Positions 9,261 to 17,563 of a stretch of 33,220 bases of DNA are shown here, piece by piece (position 1 is the first letter of the stretch; every line of letters starts with the position of its first letter). The stretch is from Comamonadaceae bacterium (lineage in GTDB: Bacteria; Pseudomonadota; Gammaproteobacteria; Burkholderiales; Burkholderiaceae_C). The notes under the pieces were generated by a model. That model had not been told where the DNA came from. It saw nothing but the letters and a program-made list of their open reading frames with translations, and made no database searches. Position numbers and translations under genes: made by a program. The DNA is taken from the NCBI GenBank assembly GCA_947445115.1, contig CANFCG010000025.1, positions 1-33,220 of the forward strand, in the 5' to 3' direction.

Positions 9261-9917
9261 TTAGCTAAAGTGCGCAAGCAACTCATCCATCCCGCCCTCG
9301 TTAATCTGAATCATCGCTTGCTCGCGCACCTTGGGTTTGGCGTGATACGCCACTGATAGCCCAGCTACCGACATCATTGGCAAATCGTTGGCGCCGTCGC
9401 CTACTGCAATCACTTGACTCGGCTGTATGCCAAGCTGGGAGGCGACCTCTAACAGCATCTTCTTTTTCTCTTCGCCGTCCACGATGTCGCCCCATGTCTG
9501 CTGAACTACGCGCCCTGTGAGCAAGCCGTTTTCAATTTCTAAAACGTTGGCGCGAGCAAAGTCAAAACCGAGCCGCGTCGCAACACGATCACTAAAAAAT
9601 GTAAAACCACCTGAGACCAGCAAGAGCTTGATACCAGCCGCTTTGAATGCTGCTGCCGTTTTTTCTACGCCAGGATTGATTTGCAAGCGCTTGGCATACA
9701 CCTCTTCTAGCGCTGTTTCGGGAACGCCTTTTAGCAGCGCCAAGCGGCGGCGCAGGCTGTCTTTGAAGTCCGTGATTTCGCCGCGCATGGCCGCCTCGGT
9801 AATGGCGGCGACTTTGGCTTTTTTTCCAGCCGCGTCCGCAACCTCATCAATGCACTCGATGTTGATGAGGGTCGAGTCCATATCGAACGCCACAAGTTTG
9901 AAGTCTGTGAGTTTCAT
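9261..9917 (-). CDS. serB: Phosphoserine phosphatase SerB
   Basis: Last step of serine synthesis: phosphoserine to serine and phosphate. This HAD-family enzyme shows motif I FDMDST with nucleophile Asp12 and acid/base Asp14, motif II VSGGF, and motifs III-IV KKKMLLEVA and GDGANDLPM. The 218 residues correspond to the catalytic domain alone, without the N-terminal ACT-like region seen in longer SerB proteins. It follows the sulfurtransferase gene by 17 bp on the same strand and is convergent with rppH across 21 bp. Confidence 0.95.
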   Translation of the reverse strand: MKLTDFKLVAFDMDSTLINIECIDEVADAAGKKAKVAAITEAAMRGEITDFKDSLRRRLALLKGVPETALEEVYAKRLQINPGVEKTAAAFKAAGIKLLLVSGGFTFFSDRVATRLGFDFARANVLEIENGLLTGRVVQQTWGDIVDGEEKKKMLLEVASQLGIQPSQVIAVGDGANDLPMMSVAGLSVAYHAKPKVREQAMIQINEGGMDELLAHFS

Positions 9918-9934
9918 ATTGATCTTTCAGCCGT

Positions 9935-10816
9935 TTAGCCTTGTGCGACAGGCCTTGATGTATCCGAACACCAATCGCTCCAACTGCCCGCATAAAGCGT
10001 CGTCAGGCCAAAGCCCGCCACCGCCATCGCCAGCACGTTGGGTAGGGCGCTCACGCCCGAGCCGCAGTGGTGGATCGTTTCGGCTGGATTGCGCCCTGCG
10101 AGCAAGCTTTCAAACTCAAAGCGTAATTGTTCTGGCGATTTGAAGCGTCCGTCCGTATCAAAATTTTGCGTAAAAGGTCGATTGAGGGCTGATGGAATAT
10201 GACCTGCCACTGGGTCGAGTGGTTCGACTTCGCCTTTAAATCTGGGCGTGGCTCTGGCATCAACGATGGCGGTTTTCACAGAGCTAATGAGTGGTGCAAC
10301 GAAGGCTGCATCCACCAATGCAACCCTTGGCAGGCCAATATGGAATTGACTTGTGGGCCGCTTGCTCTCAAAACCCTTAGCCAGTCTGGCCTGCGAGGCT
10401 GCATATGTTTGAAATCCGCCATCCAGCACAGCCACGCGATCGTGCCCCAGCCATTGCAGCATCCACCAGAGGCGACCCGCAACCATGGTGTTGTTTCGGT
10501 CATACACGACGGCTTGCATGGTGTTTTCAAAGCCGATTGACGAGAGCCAAGTCGCGAACTTTTCACGCTGTGGCAGTGGATGGCGTCCGCCAGATGTGGC
10601 ATTCGGATCACCTTTGGCGCTGAGGTCTGTATCTAAGTTTGCGTAGATCGCGCCTGCAATGTGCGCCTCCAGATATTGCGCGTAGCCCGCTTCGGGCTTG
10701 GCCAAATCGAAGCTGCAATCAAAAATCATCAAAGGCTGGTTGGATGCTTGCAGCGCTTGCAGCTCTGGGACAGAGATCAAGGTATTGAAGTTGGCGGGTT
10801 GGGCGAAGTTGGTCAT
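9935..10816 (-). CDS. sseA: 3-mercaptopyruvate-type sulfurtransferase (tandem rhodanese)
   Basis: Two rhodanese domains in 293 residues. The C-terminal active loop is Cys251 in HHCGSGVSA, close to the CGSGVTA of E. coli SseA and unlike the CRKGVT loop of thiosulfate sulfurtransferases, so mercaptopyruvate is the likelier donor. The N-terminal domain carries IFDCSFDL, HIAGAIYANLD, GGRHPLP and VVYDRNN, the usual MST blocks. The ATG at 10816 has GAGGAG upstream, inside the 3' end of the EamA gene, and only two bases separate the genes. The enzyme is cytoplasmic; its role may be cysteine breakdown, sulfane sulfur supply or tRNA thiolation, which the sequence does not decide. Confidence 0.88.
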   Translation of the reverse strand: MTNFAQPANFNTLISVPELQALQASNQPLMIFDCSFDLAKPEAGYAQYLEAHIAGAIYANLDTDLSAKGDPNATSGGRHPLPQREKFATWLSSIGFENTMQAVVYDRNNTMVAGRLWWMLQWLGHDRVAVLDGGFQTYAASQARLAKGFESKRPTSQFHIGLPRVALVDAAFVAPLISSVKTAIVDARATPRFKGEVEPLDPVAGHIPSALNRPFTQNFDTDGRFKSPEQLRFEFESLLAGRNPAETIHHCGSGVSALPNVLAMAVAGFGLTTLYAGSWSDWCSDTSRPVAQG

Positions 10817-10818
10817 GG

Positions 10819-11727
10819 TTAAAACTCCTCGGCAGGTTCTGGCGTGCTACTTGGATTGGTTCGGTGGCGCAGCGCAGTCGCGGCAACGCCGCTGGTGATG
10901 ATGAGCGCCATGCCAAACCAACCTAGCAGTGTGATTTGATCATCAAACACTATTAGCCCAAGCAGCGCCGAGTAAACGATGCCCATATATTGCAAATTGG
11001 CGGCCAGCAAAGTCGCGCCGCTGCCGTAAGCCTTGGTCATACTGATTTGTCCAATGGATGCCAGCACACCAATGGGCAAGAGCCACCAACTGGCGTTGGT
11101 TTGCAGGGACGATAGGCCGGTAAACAGCAAGCTGAATGCACCCGTAATGAGCGTGCCAACGGCAAAATAAAAAACGATGCGCGATTCGGGCTCACCATGG
11201 CGTGTGAGCTTGCTGACTTGCATATACGCAAAAGCGGCAATCAGCCCAGAAGCCAAGCCAATTAAGCCTTCCAGCACTTGACCTTGGTGGATGGCGGGGC
11301 GTAGCACCAAGAGTACGCCGGCAAATCCTGCGGCAACGGTCACTAGCAATCCTGTTTGCAAACCGTGTGCGTTCGCCTGTCCTTGCCGTCCCCACAGGAT
11401 GGCACCAATAACGACAGCTGCGGCAATCCATAGGCTGCTGGTGTAGTTAAGCGTCATGGCGGTTGCCAATGGCAATGTGCTGAGAGCATAAAACCAAGCC
11501 GAGAGTGAAACCACGCCTGCAAGGCTACGCCCCACGTGCATCCAAGGCACGGGGCTTTTAATTGCTACGCCTTGCGAGCGCATCCATGCGCCCATCACGA
11601 TCACGCCCACTACGCCGCGATAAAACACCAGCTCGCCGCTAGCAAACGAGCTTGACGCTAATTTCACGCACACTCCCATTAGGGCAAAAGACAAAGATGC
11701 GAGGAGCATCCAAAAGACGGCCTTCAA
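10819..11727 (-). CDS. DMT-superfamily (EamA) permease
   Basis: A 302-residue inner-membrane protein with about ten hydrophobic segments and two EamA repeats. The N-terminal MGVCVKLASSSF and FYRGVVGVIVMGAWM are typical, as is the second-half opening around LLPIGVLASIGQISMTKAY. Such proteins export or exchange metabolites; the substrate is not predictable. The start used is a TTG at 11727, ten bases after the Rieske gene stop; the next ATG, six codons on, would remove part of the first membrane segment. The 3' end holds the ribosome binding site of the sulfurtransferase gene, so the genes are cotranscribed. Confidence 0.88.
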   Translation of the reverse strand: MKAVFWMLLASLSFALMGVCVKLASSSFASGELVFYRGVVGVIVMGAWMRSQGVAIKSPVPWMHVGRSLAGVVSLSAWFYALSTLPLATAMTLNYTSSLWIAAAVVIGAILWGRQGQANAHGLQTGLLVTVAAGFAGVLLVLRPAIHQGQVLEGLIGLASGLIAAFAYMQVSKLTRHGEPESRIVFYFAVGTLITGAFSLLFTGLSSLQTNASWWLLPIGVLASIGQISMTKAYGSGATLLAANLQYMGIVYSALLGLIVFDDQITLLGWFGMALIITSGVAATALRHRTNPSSTPEPAEEF

Positions 11728-11737
11728 AATGTGAATC

Positions 11738-12874
11738 TCAAAAATTCATCTCACCAATTTCACGTCTGTACCACTCGTGAAAGTGCTGCATACCGTCTTC
11801 CATGGGGCTTTGGTAAGGGCCTACTTCATTGTCACCGCGCAGCATGAGCGCCTTGCGTCCTGCGTCCATGCGCAGCGCGATTTCGTCGTCCTCTACGCAG
11901 GTCTCTAAATACGCGGCTTGCTGAGCAGCAACGAACTCGGGCTCAAACGCGGCAATTTCTTCGGGATAGAAGAATTCGACGATATTGGTCGTGTGTTCGG
12001 GGCTTTTTGGGTAGAGTGTGCTGACGACCAGCACGTGGGGATACCACTCGACCATGACGTTGGGGTAATAGGTGAGCCAAATCGCACCATGCTTGGGGGT
12101 TTTGCCGCCTGTGTACTTCATCACCGCTTCGTGCCAACGTTGGTACACGGGCGAGCCCGCGCTGCCCAAGTGACTATTCACACCCACGGTTTGCACAGAA
12201 TAACGGTCTTTAAACTCCCAGCGCAAGTCGTCGGTGGTGACGAACTGACCAAGGCCTGGGTGGAAGGGCTCAACGTGGTAGTCCTCTAGGTAGACCTCGA
12301 TGAAACTTTTCCAGTTGTAGGCGCATTCGTGGACATGGGCTTTATGGAAAACGTAACCTGAAAAATCGAGATCAGACATGCAGCCAATTCCTGCGAGGTC
12401 AGTTTGGGCATGCCTTGCTGGCCTATTTCCCTGCGTCACACCATCTTCAAACAACAGCCCATTCCAGTTGTGCAGCCCGTAGCGATTGAGGTTCAGGCAA
12501 GGGTCAACATCAAAGTGCGGCGCCGCTAGCAATTTGCCACTAGCGCTATAAGTCCAGCGGTGCAGCGGGCAAACTATGGTGTCCCCCGTGTGGCCCTGCC
12601 CTTTGATGGCGCTGTCTGCTTTAGATTGCAGCAAGATCGCTTGGCGATGGCGGCAGACGTTGGAAATCAGCTCAATGCCGCTTTGTGTATTGATGAGGGC
12701 GCGCCCTCCGTTTTCTTGCGGTAGCGTATAAAAGTCGCCGACTTCAGGCACCGACAAGCTATGCCCGATGTAGCGCGGATTTTGCGCGAATAACAGCGCT
12801 TGCTCCTGCGCAAAAAGCGCAGAGTCAAAGTAAGCGGTAACGGGGAGTTGTGAGAGAGTTTGAGGAAAAGGCAT
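11738..12874 (-). CDS. Rieske [2Fe-2S] ring-hydroxylating oxygenase alpha subunit
   Basis: A 378-residue non-heme iron oxygenase of the ring-hydroxylating type. The Rieske cluster ligands are Cys74-X-His76 (VCRHRQ) and Cys102-X2-His105 (VCPLHRW). The mononuclear iron site is indicated by NWKSFIEVYLEDYHVEPFHPG, with His200 and His205; a distal acidic ligand probably lies near residue 350 (VEDDEIALRMD). It therefore should use O2 and electrons from a reductase to oxidise an aromatic or quaternary-amine-type substrate. No beta subunit, ferredoxin or reductase is adjacent. It leads the minus-strand run with the EamA permease, sulfurtransferase and serB. No clear Shine-Dalgarno was seen before the ATG at 12874. 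The substrate is unknown. Confidence 0.9.
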   Translation of the reverse strand: MPFPQTLSQLPVTAYFDSALFAQEQALLFAQNPRYIGHSLSVPEVGDFYTLPQENGGRALINTQSGIELISNVCRHRQAILLQSKADSAIKGQGHTGDTIVCPLHRWTYSASGKLLAAPHFDVDPCLNLNRYGLHNWNGLLFEDGVTQGNRPARHAQTDLAGIGCMSDLDFSGYVFHKAHVHECAYNWKSFIEVYLEDYHVEPFHPGLGQFVTTDDLRWEFKDRYSVQTVGVNSHLGSAGSPVYQRWHEAVMKYTGGKTPKHGAIWLTYYPNVMVEWYPHVLVVSTLYPKSPEHTTNIVEFFYPEEIAAFEPEFVAAQQAAYLETCVEDDEIALRMDAGRKALMLRGDNEVGPYQSPMEDGMQHFHEWYRREIGEMNF

Positions 12875-12940
12875 CGCGCGGACGTATCAAGCTTTTGATT
12901 TTAGCCTGCCCCCTAAAATGGCTGGATATTAAAATTTTTT

Positions 12941-13177
12941 ATGCCTAAGAAAATCCTTGTCACTGCCGATACGCCAGCCAGCTACGAAGCTGCCACAGCC
13001 GAGCTGGAGGCGCTCGTACGCCAAATGGAGTCCGCGCAACTACCACTCGATCAATTGCTGACCAGTTATCAGCGCGGCGCATTTTTGCTTCAATTTTGCC
13101 AAGGCAGGCTGCAGGCGTTAGAGCAGCAAGTCAGCATCATTGATAACGGGCAACTGAAGCCTTGGCTAAATTCATAA
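12941..13177 (+). CDS. xseB: Exodeoxyribonuclease VII small subunit
   Basis: Small helical subunit (78 residues) that binds XseA to form exodeoxyribonuclease VII. The conserved core is [18 protein letters not shown] followed by [13 protein letters not shown], which matches the family strongly. The large subunit gene xseA is not in the window. The gene opens a plus-strand run with ispA and dxs, an order known from many proteobacteria. Its stop lies 14 bp before the chosen ispA start, so the two are likely cotranscribed. Confidence 0.93.
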   Translation: MPKKILVTADTPASYEAATAELEALVRQMESAQLPLDQLLTSYQRGAFLLQFCQGRLQALEQQVSIIDNGQLKPWLNS

Positions 13178-13191
13178 GGAATGCACGCTTC

Positions 13192-14091
13192 ATGACCTTT
13201 GATTTTGATGGCTGGCGTACAACCCAGCTAAAGCGTGTAGAAACTGCACTCGATGGATTTATCGACGCACATTCGCCTGCCAGTTTGGGCACGGCCATGC
13301 GCTATGGCGTATTGGGCGGTGGCAAGCGTCTGCGCGCTTTACTGGTTTTAGCGGCTTGCGATGTGGTGGGGGGCAATTGTGAGGCGGCTCTAAGAGCCGC
13401 GTGTGCGGTCGAGATGATTCATGCCTACTCACTGATTCACGACGACATGCCCTGTATGGACAACGATGTGCTGAGGCGTGGCAAGCCAACGGTTCACGTG
13501 GCGTACGGAGAAGCACAGGCGCTGCTTGCCGGGGATGCTTTGCAGGCGCTCGCGTTTGAAATTTTGACGCCAGATGATGCCAATATTCCTGATGAAGTGC
13601 AGGCTAAACTTTGCCGACTACTGGCGCGCGCGTCTGGGCCAGATGGTATGGCTGGTGGCCAAGCGATTGATCTGGCTAGTGTGAGTAAGGGACTCGCCGA
13701 GGCCGAGCTCAAGCGCATGCATGAGTTAAAAACAGGGGCATTACTGAAGGCTGCGGTTGACATGGGGGCCGCTTGCTGTATGGCTGCAAGCCACAATCAG
13801 AAAGACTTATATAAAAATCTAGGGCTTTACGGCGCAGCTGTGGGGTTGGCCTTTCAGGTGGTGGATGATATTTTGGATGTGACAGCTGATGCGGTCACGC
13901 TTGGTAAAACCGCAGGCAAGGATGCGGCACAAAACAAGCCGACTTACGTGGCCTTAATGGGCTTGGATGCTGCTGAGCGGTATGCAGATGAATTGTTGAT
14001 GGCGGCCCTTGCTGCTCTTGATGCCTGCTGCTTGCCAAACGATGCGGCGCTGCGAGCGTTGGCGATCCAACTAGTGAAGCGACAATCGTAA
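13192..14091 (+). CDS. ispA: (2E,6E)-farnesyl diphosphate synthase (polyprenyl synthetase)
   Basis: Condenses isopentenyl diphosphate with allylic diphosphates to geranyl and farnesyl diphosphate. The first Asp-rich motif is DDMPCMDND and the second is FQVVDDILD. GGGKRLRALLVLAAC, GGQAIDLAS, KTGALLKAA and GKTAGKDAAQNKPTY are also typical of IspA. The frame opens at a TTG at 13162, but the ATG at 13192 was chosen, preceded by AAGGA, giving 299 residues. It lies between xseB and dxs, so precursor formation and chain elongation are encoded together. Confidence 0.95.
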   Translation: MTFDFDGWRTTQLKRVETALDGFIDAHSPASLGTAMRYGVLGGGKRLRALLVLAACDVVGGNCEAALRAACAVEMIHAYSLIHDDMPCMDNDVLRRGKPTVHVAYGEAQALLAGDALQALAFEILTPDDANIPDEVQAKLCRLLARASGPDGMAGGQAIDLASVSKGLAEAELKRMHELKTGALLKAAVDMGAACCMAASHNQKDLYKNLGLYGAAVGLAFQVVDDILDVTADAVTLGKTAGKDAAQNKPTYVALMGLDAAERYADELLMAALAALDACCLPNDAALRALAIQLVKRQS

Positions 14092-14136
14092 GCACGGCGA
14101 GCATACGATTAAAGTTAAAAACACAATAAGATTTCC

Positions 14137-16038
14137 ATGGCACTTTTAGACACCATTCATGATCCAGCCGATTTGCGTCAATTACCGCGCGTCGAGCTAA
14201 AAACACTAGCTGCTGAGCTGCGTGAGTTTGTCATTCAAAGCGTTTCTAAAACGGGTGGACATTTGAGCTCGAATCTAGGGACGGTGGAGCTGACTGTGGC
14301 GCTGCATAAAGTGTTCAACACGCCAGATGACCGCATTGTGTGGGATGTGGGTCATCAAACGTATCCGCATAAAATTTTGACGGGACGTAGGGATCGAATG
14401 TCCACGCTGCGTCAATTAGGTGGACTTTCGGGGTTTCCCCAGCGGGCGGAGTCACCCTATGACGCGTTTGGCACGGCGCATTCGAGCACCTCGATTTCGG
14501 CAGCTTTGGGTATGGCGGTGGCAGCCAAGTTGAAGGCCAAGCAAATGGGTGGTGAGGAAGCTTTTTCGATTGCCGTGATTGGCGATGGTGCCATGAGCGC
14601 AGGGCAAGCTTTTGAAGCGCTCAACAATGCAGGCGTAGAGATGTGCCGTTTGATCGTGATCTTGAATGACAACGACATGAGCATTAGCCCAGCTGTTGGC
14701 GCACTCAATCGCTATTTAGCGCAGTTGATGAGCGGTAAGTTCTATGCCGCTGCCAAGCATGTCGGTAAAAGTGTGTTGCAAGTCGCACCGCCTCTGTTTG
14801 AGGCGGCTAAGCGATTTGAGCGACAAGTCAAAGGTATGGTCGTACCTGCTAATTTGTTTGAAAATTTTGGGCTTAATTACATTGGACCCATAGATGGGCA
14901 TGACCTTGATTCACTCATCCCGACGCTAGAGAACATCAAGCAGCTTTCAGCAGACGGCGCGGGGCCACAATTCTTACACGTAGTGACCAAAAAAGGACAG
15001 GGCTATAAGCTGGCTGAGGCTGATCCTGTGGCGTATCACGGGCCTGGAAAGTTCGATCCTGCGGAGGGACTCAAAAAGTCGTCGCTTCCCGCTAACCCAA
15101 CATTTACAAGCGTCTTCGGACAATGGCTGTGTGATATGGCGTCGATAGATCAGCGCTTAGTTGGTGTCACGCCCGCCATGCGCGAGGGCTCGGGGTTGGT
15201 GGAGTTTGAGCGACGCTTCCCTGATCGATACTTCGACGTGGGCATTGCCGAGCAGCACGCCGTCACGTTTGCGGCAGGCTTAGCTTGTGAGGGCTTGAAG
15301 CCCGTGGTGGCGATTTACTCCACATTTTTGCAGCGTGCGTATGACCAGTTGATTCATGACGTTGCGATTCAAAATTTACCAGTCGTGTTTGCACTAGATC
15401 GCGCAGGTATTGTGGGTGCTGATGGTGCCACGCACTGCGGCGCTTATGACATTGCATTTTTGCGTTGCATCCCCAACGTCAGCGTAGCTTGCCCTGCGGA
15501 CGAGGCTGAATGCCGGGCCTTGCTGAGTACGGCTTTCGCCCAGTCACACCCCGTGGCGGTTCGTTATCCAAGAGGCAGCGGAGCTGGCGTTGTCATTCCA
15601 GCTCATTTGGATGCATTGCCGTTTGGCACGGGAGAGCTGAGGCGGCTATCAAACCACGAACAAGGATCAGGAAAAAAAATAGCAATGCTTGCTTTTGGCA
15701 CGCTACTTTATACAGCGCTTGAAGTGGCCGATAGGATAGACGCGACGGTCGTGAATATGCGATGGGCCAAGCCGCTAGATGAGGCATTGCTGCTGGAGAT
15801 GGCGCGTACGCATGATGCCATTGTGACCATCGAAGACGGTACGGTGAATGGCGGAGCAGGTAGCGCCGTTGCCGAAGCACTTGCCAATTCTGGAGTGATG
15901 AAGTCTTTGCTGATACTTGGCTTGCCAGATCTGTTCATCGAGCACGGCGACCCTGTTGTGTTAATGGCACTGCAAGGTTTGGACACTCAAGGGCTGACCG
16001 CATCTTTACAAAAGTTCACGGACGGCTTGCCTAGGTGA
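14137..16038 (+). CDS. dxs: 1-deoxy-D-xylulose-5-phosphate synthase
   Basis: Thiamine-diphosphate enzyme that joins pyruvate and glyceraldehyde 3-phosphate, the entry step of the MEP isoprenoid pathway. Visible elements are [29 protein letters not shown], the TPP motif [18 protein letters not shown], and the catalytic Glu in [17 protein letters not shown]. The 633-residue length is normal. It starts 45 bp after ispA. A run of eight A lies near 15671-15678 without disturbing the frame. The TGA stop overlaps the ribosome binding region of the ACP gene, so the downstream cassette is probably on the same transcript. Confidence 0.97.
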   Translation: MALLDTIHDPADLRQLPRVELKTLAAELREFVIQSVSKTGGHLSSNLGTVELTVALHKVFNTPDDRIVWDVGHQTYPHKILTGRRDRMSTLRQLGGLSGFPQRAESPYDAFGTAHSSTSISAALGMAVAAKLKAKQMGGEEAFSIAVIGDGAMSAGQAFEALNNAGVEMCRLIVILNDNDMSISPAVGALNRYLAQLMSGKFYAAAKHVGKSVLQVAPPLFEAAKRFERQVKGMVVPANLFENFGLNYIGPIDGHDLDSLIPTLENIKQLSADGAGPQFLHVVTKKGQGYKLAEADPVAYHGPGKFDPAEGLKKSSLPANPTFTSVFGQWLCDMASIDQRLVGVTPAMREGSGLVEFERRFPDRYFDVGIAEQHAVTFAAGLACEGLKPVVAIYSTFLQRAYDQLIHDVAIQNLPVVFALDRAGIVGADGATHCGAYDIAFLRCIPNVSVACPADEAECRALLSTAFAQSHPVAVRYPRGSGAGVVIPAHLDALPFGTGELRRLSNHEQGSGKKIAMLAFGTLLYTALEVADRIDATVVNMRWAKPLDEALLLEMARTHDAIVTIEDGTVNGGAGSAVAEALANSGVMKSLLILGLPDLFIEHGDPVVLMALQGLDTQGLTASLQKFTDGLPR

Positions 16039-16049
16039 TAATCAGCCAT

Positions 16050-16304
16050 ATGACTATGACAACTGATACGCTTTCAACCTTGCTAACGCTTATTCATGAA
16101 GAGCATCATTTGGATGTGACGGGTGTGACGGGCGAGACGGGGCTTGCCGATGTCGGACTGGATTCTTTGGCCGTTGCTGAACTTTTGTTTTCAATTGAAG
16201 ATAAGTTCAAAATCAATTTGGGTGAAGTAGAACATGACGCTCTACCAGCCACAGTGGGCGAGGTCGTCTCCATGATTGAATCGCATCAATCTAAGCAAAT
16301 TTGA
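16050..16304 (+). CDS. Acyl carrier protein (dedicated, non-AcpP)
   Basis: An 84-residue carrier protein with the phosphopantetheine attachment site Ser39 in VGLDSLAVAELLFSIE. The acidic helix II/III region that follows (EDKFKINLGEVEHDALP) fits the ACP fold. The sequence differs clearly from the housekeeping AcpP, and no fabD/fabG neighbours are present, so it is a specialised ACP. Start candidates are GTG 16035, ATG 16050 and ATG 16056; 16050 was chosen because AGGTGA at 16033-16038 is about eleven bases upstream. It lies 11 bp after dxs and 8 bp before a ketosynthase gene, its obvious partner. What acyl group it carries is unknown. Confidence 0.88.
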   Translation: MTMTTDTLSTLLTLIHEEHHLDVTGVTGETGLADVGLDSLAVAELLFSIEDKFKINLGEVEHDALPATVGEVVSMIESHQSKQI

Positions 16305-16312
16305 TATCACCA

Positions 16313-17551
16313 ATGAGTCAAGCAGTCTGGATAACAGGCGTTGGAAGCATAACCAATCTTGGGTCGGGTTTTGATTCGATTGCTCGAGCTGTGCGCAATC
16401 CCAAAGCCCATTTTTCTGCTACCCCTAAGGCATGGCTTGATATGCCAAACGCATCAGATGCATTTATGGCAACACTTGATGCGAGTGCTGAGCTTGAGCT
16501 TAAAAAATTTGAAACTCTGAGTACCGACCGTGCAACAGCGATGGCGTTGGCTGCGGCTGCGCAAGCTTGGCAGCATGCAGGGCTTGCTGATGCGTTGACG
16601 CAAAACCAATTGGGTGAACGTGCCGGTGTTTATTGGGGCACAGGGATGGGCGGGCTGGATACGGTCGAGGCGACCTATCAGCGAATGCTGGTGGAGCGCG
16701 CGCCTTTGCGCCCGATGACGGTGGTGCGGATCATGGGCAATGCGGCAGCGGCGCAAATTGCACTGAAATACGGGTTGAAGGGCTCGAATCAAACCTATAC
16801 CGTGGCTTGTGCGTCGTCGGCCATGGCACTTGGCGAGGCGATGTGGGCGATTCGATCGGGGCGGTTGGATCTTGCGGTTGTGGGTGGTTCGGAGGCCATG
16901 CTGGCGCCTGTTGTGATGGCGGCTTGGGGTGCGCTACGCGTAATGGTGACAAGCGGCAATGTTAAAAATCCGAATATGCCGTGTCGTCCGTTTTCCAGTG
17001 AGCGCTCCGGCTTGGTTATTGGCGAGGGCGCGGCCGCGTTCGTACTTGAAAGCGAGCGTCATGCTAAGGCTAGAGGTGCAAAGCCTCTGGCCGAGTTGGC
17101 GGGGTATGCCAGTACATGTGATGCAGCTTCGCTGGTGTTGCCTGTGATGGATGGTCAAGTTCGTGCGATGCGTTTGGCCTTACAAGATGCTCATATGCAA
17201 GCTGACGAAATCCATAGCTTAAATGCCCACGCAACAGGAACAGATGCCGGCGATATCGTTGAAGCACGAGCGTTTGAAGAGGTATTTGGTGCCAAGCATC
17301 CACCCGTTGCAGCAACAAAATCAATGCATGGGCATTTGCTGGGTGCTGCTGGCGCGGTAGAGGCGGCCGTTTGTCTGGCGACGTTACAAGAGCAAATGAC
17401 ACCAGCAACACTAGGAACGCTTCCGATAGATGCGCGGTGTGATGGCATTAATGCTGCAGAGCAACCGCGCGCAGCTAACATTCGAGCTGTGCTATCGAAT
17501 TCATTTGCATTTGGCGGCTCCAACGTGTCGCTTATTTTTAAAAGCGTTTAG
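16313..17551 (+). CDS. Beta-ketoacyl-ACP synthase (FabF/KAS II-like), cassette member
   Basis: A 412-residue ketosynthase that would extend an acyl chain by decarboxylative condensation on an ACP. The full Cys-His-His triad is present: Cys166 in TVACASSA, His306 in NAHATGTDAGD and His341 in KSMHGHLLGAAG, with Lys336 ahead of it. The tail NSFAFGGSNVSLIF is FabF-like. An intact Cys argues against a chain-length-factor subunit. KSMHGH replaces the usual KSMTGH and CRPFSSERSGLVIGEG differs from housekeeping FabF, so this is a paralogue. The ATG at 16313 lies 8 bp after the ACP stop with no good Shine-Dalgarno, suggesting translational coupling; a TTG at 16301 is in frame. Confidence 0.9.
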   Translation: MSQAVWITGVGSITNLGSGFDSIARAVRNPKAHFSATPKAWLDMPNASDAFMATLDASAELELKKFETLSTDRATAMALAAAAQAWQHAGLADALTQNQLGERAGVYWGTGMGGLDTVEATYQRMLVERAPLRPMTVVRIMGNAAAAQIALKYGLKGSNQTYTVACASSAMALGEAMWAIRSGRLDLAVVGGSEAMLAPVVMAAWGALRVMVTSGNVKNPNMPCRPFSSERSGLVIGEGAAAFVLESERHAKARGAKPLAELAGYASTCDAASLVLPVMDGQVRAMRLALQDAHMQADEIHSLNAHATGTDAGDIVEARAFEEVFGAKHPPVAATKSMHGHLLGAAGAVEAAVCLATLQEQMTPATLGTLPIDARCDGINAAEQPRAANIRAVLSNSFAFGGSNVSLIFKSV

Positions 17552-17563
17552 CTTCATTAGCAC

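Noticed and set aside
15671-15678. A8 run in dxs as a programmed frameshift site
   Set aside because: The frame continues normally to a full-length Dxs with conserved C-terminal sequence; no alternative frame product is supported.
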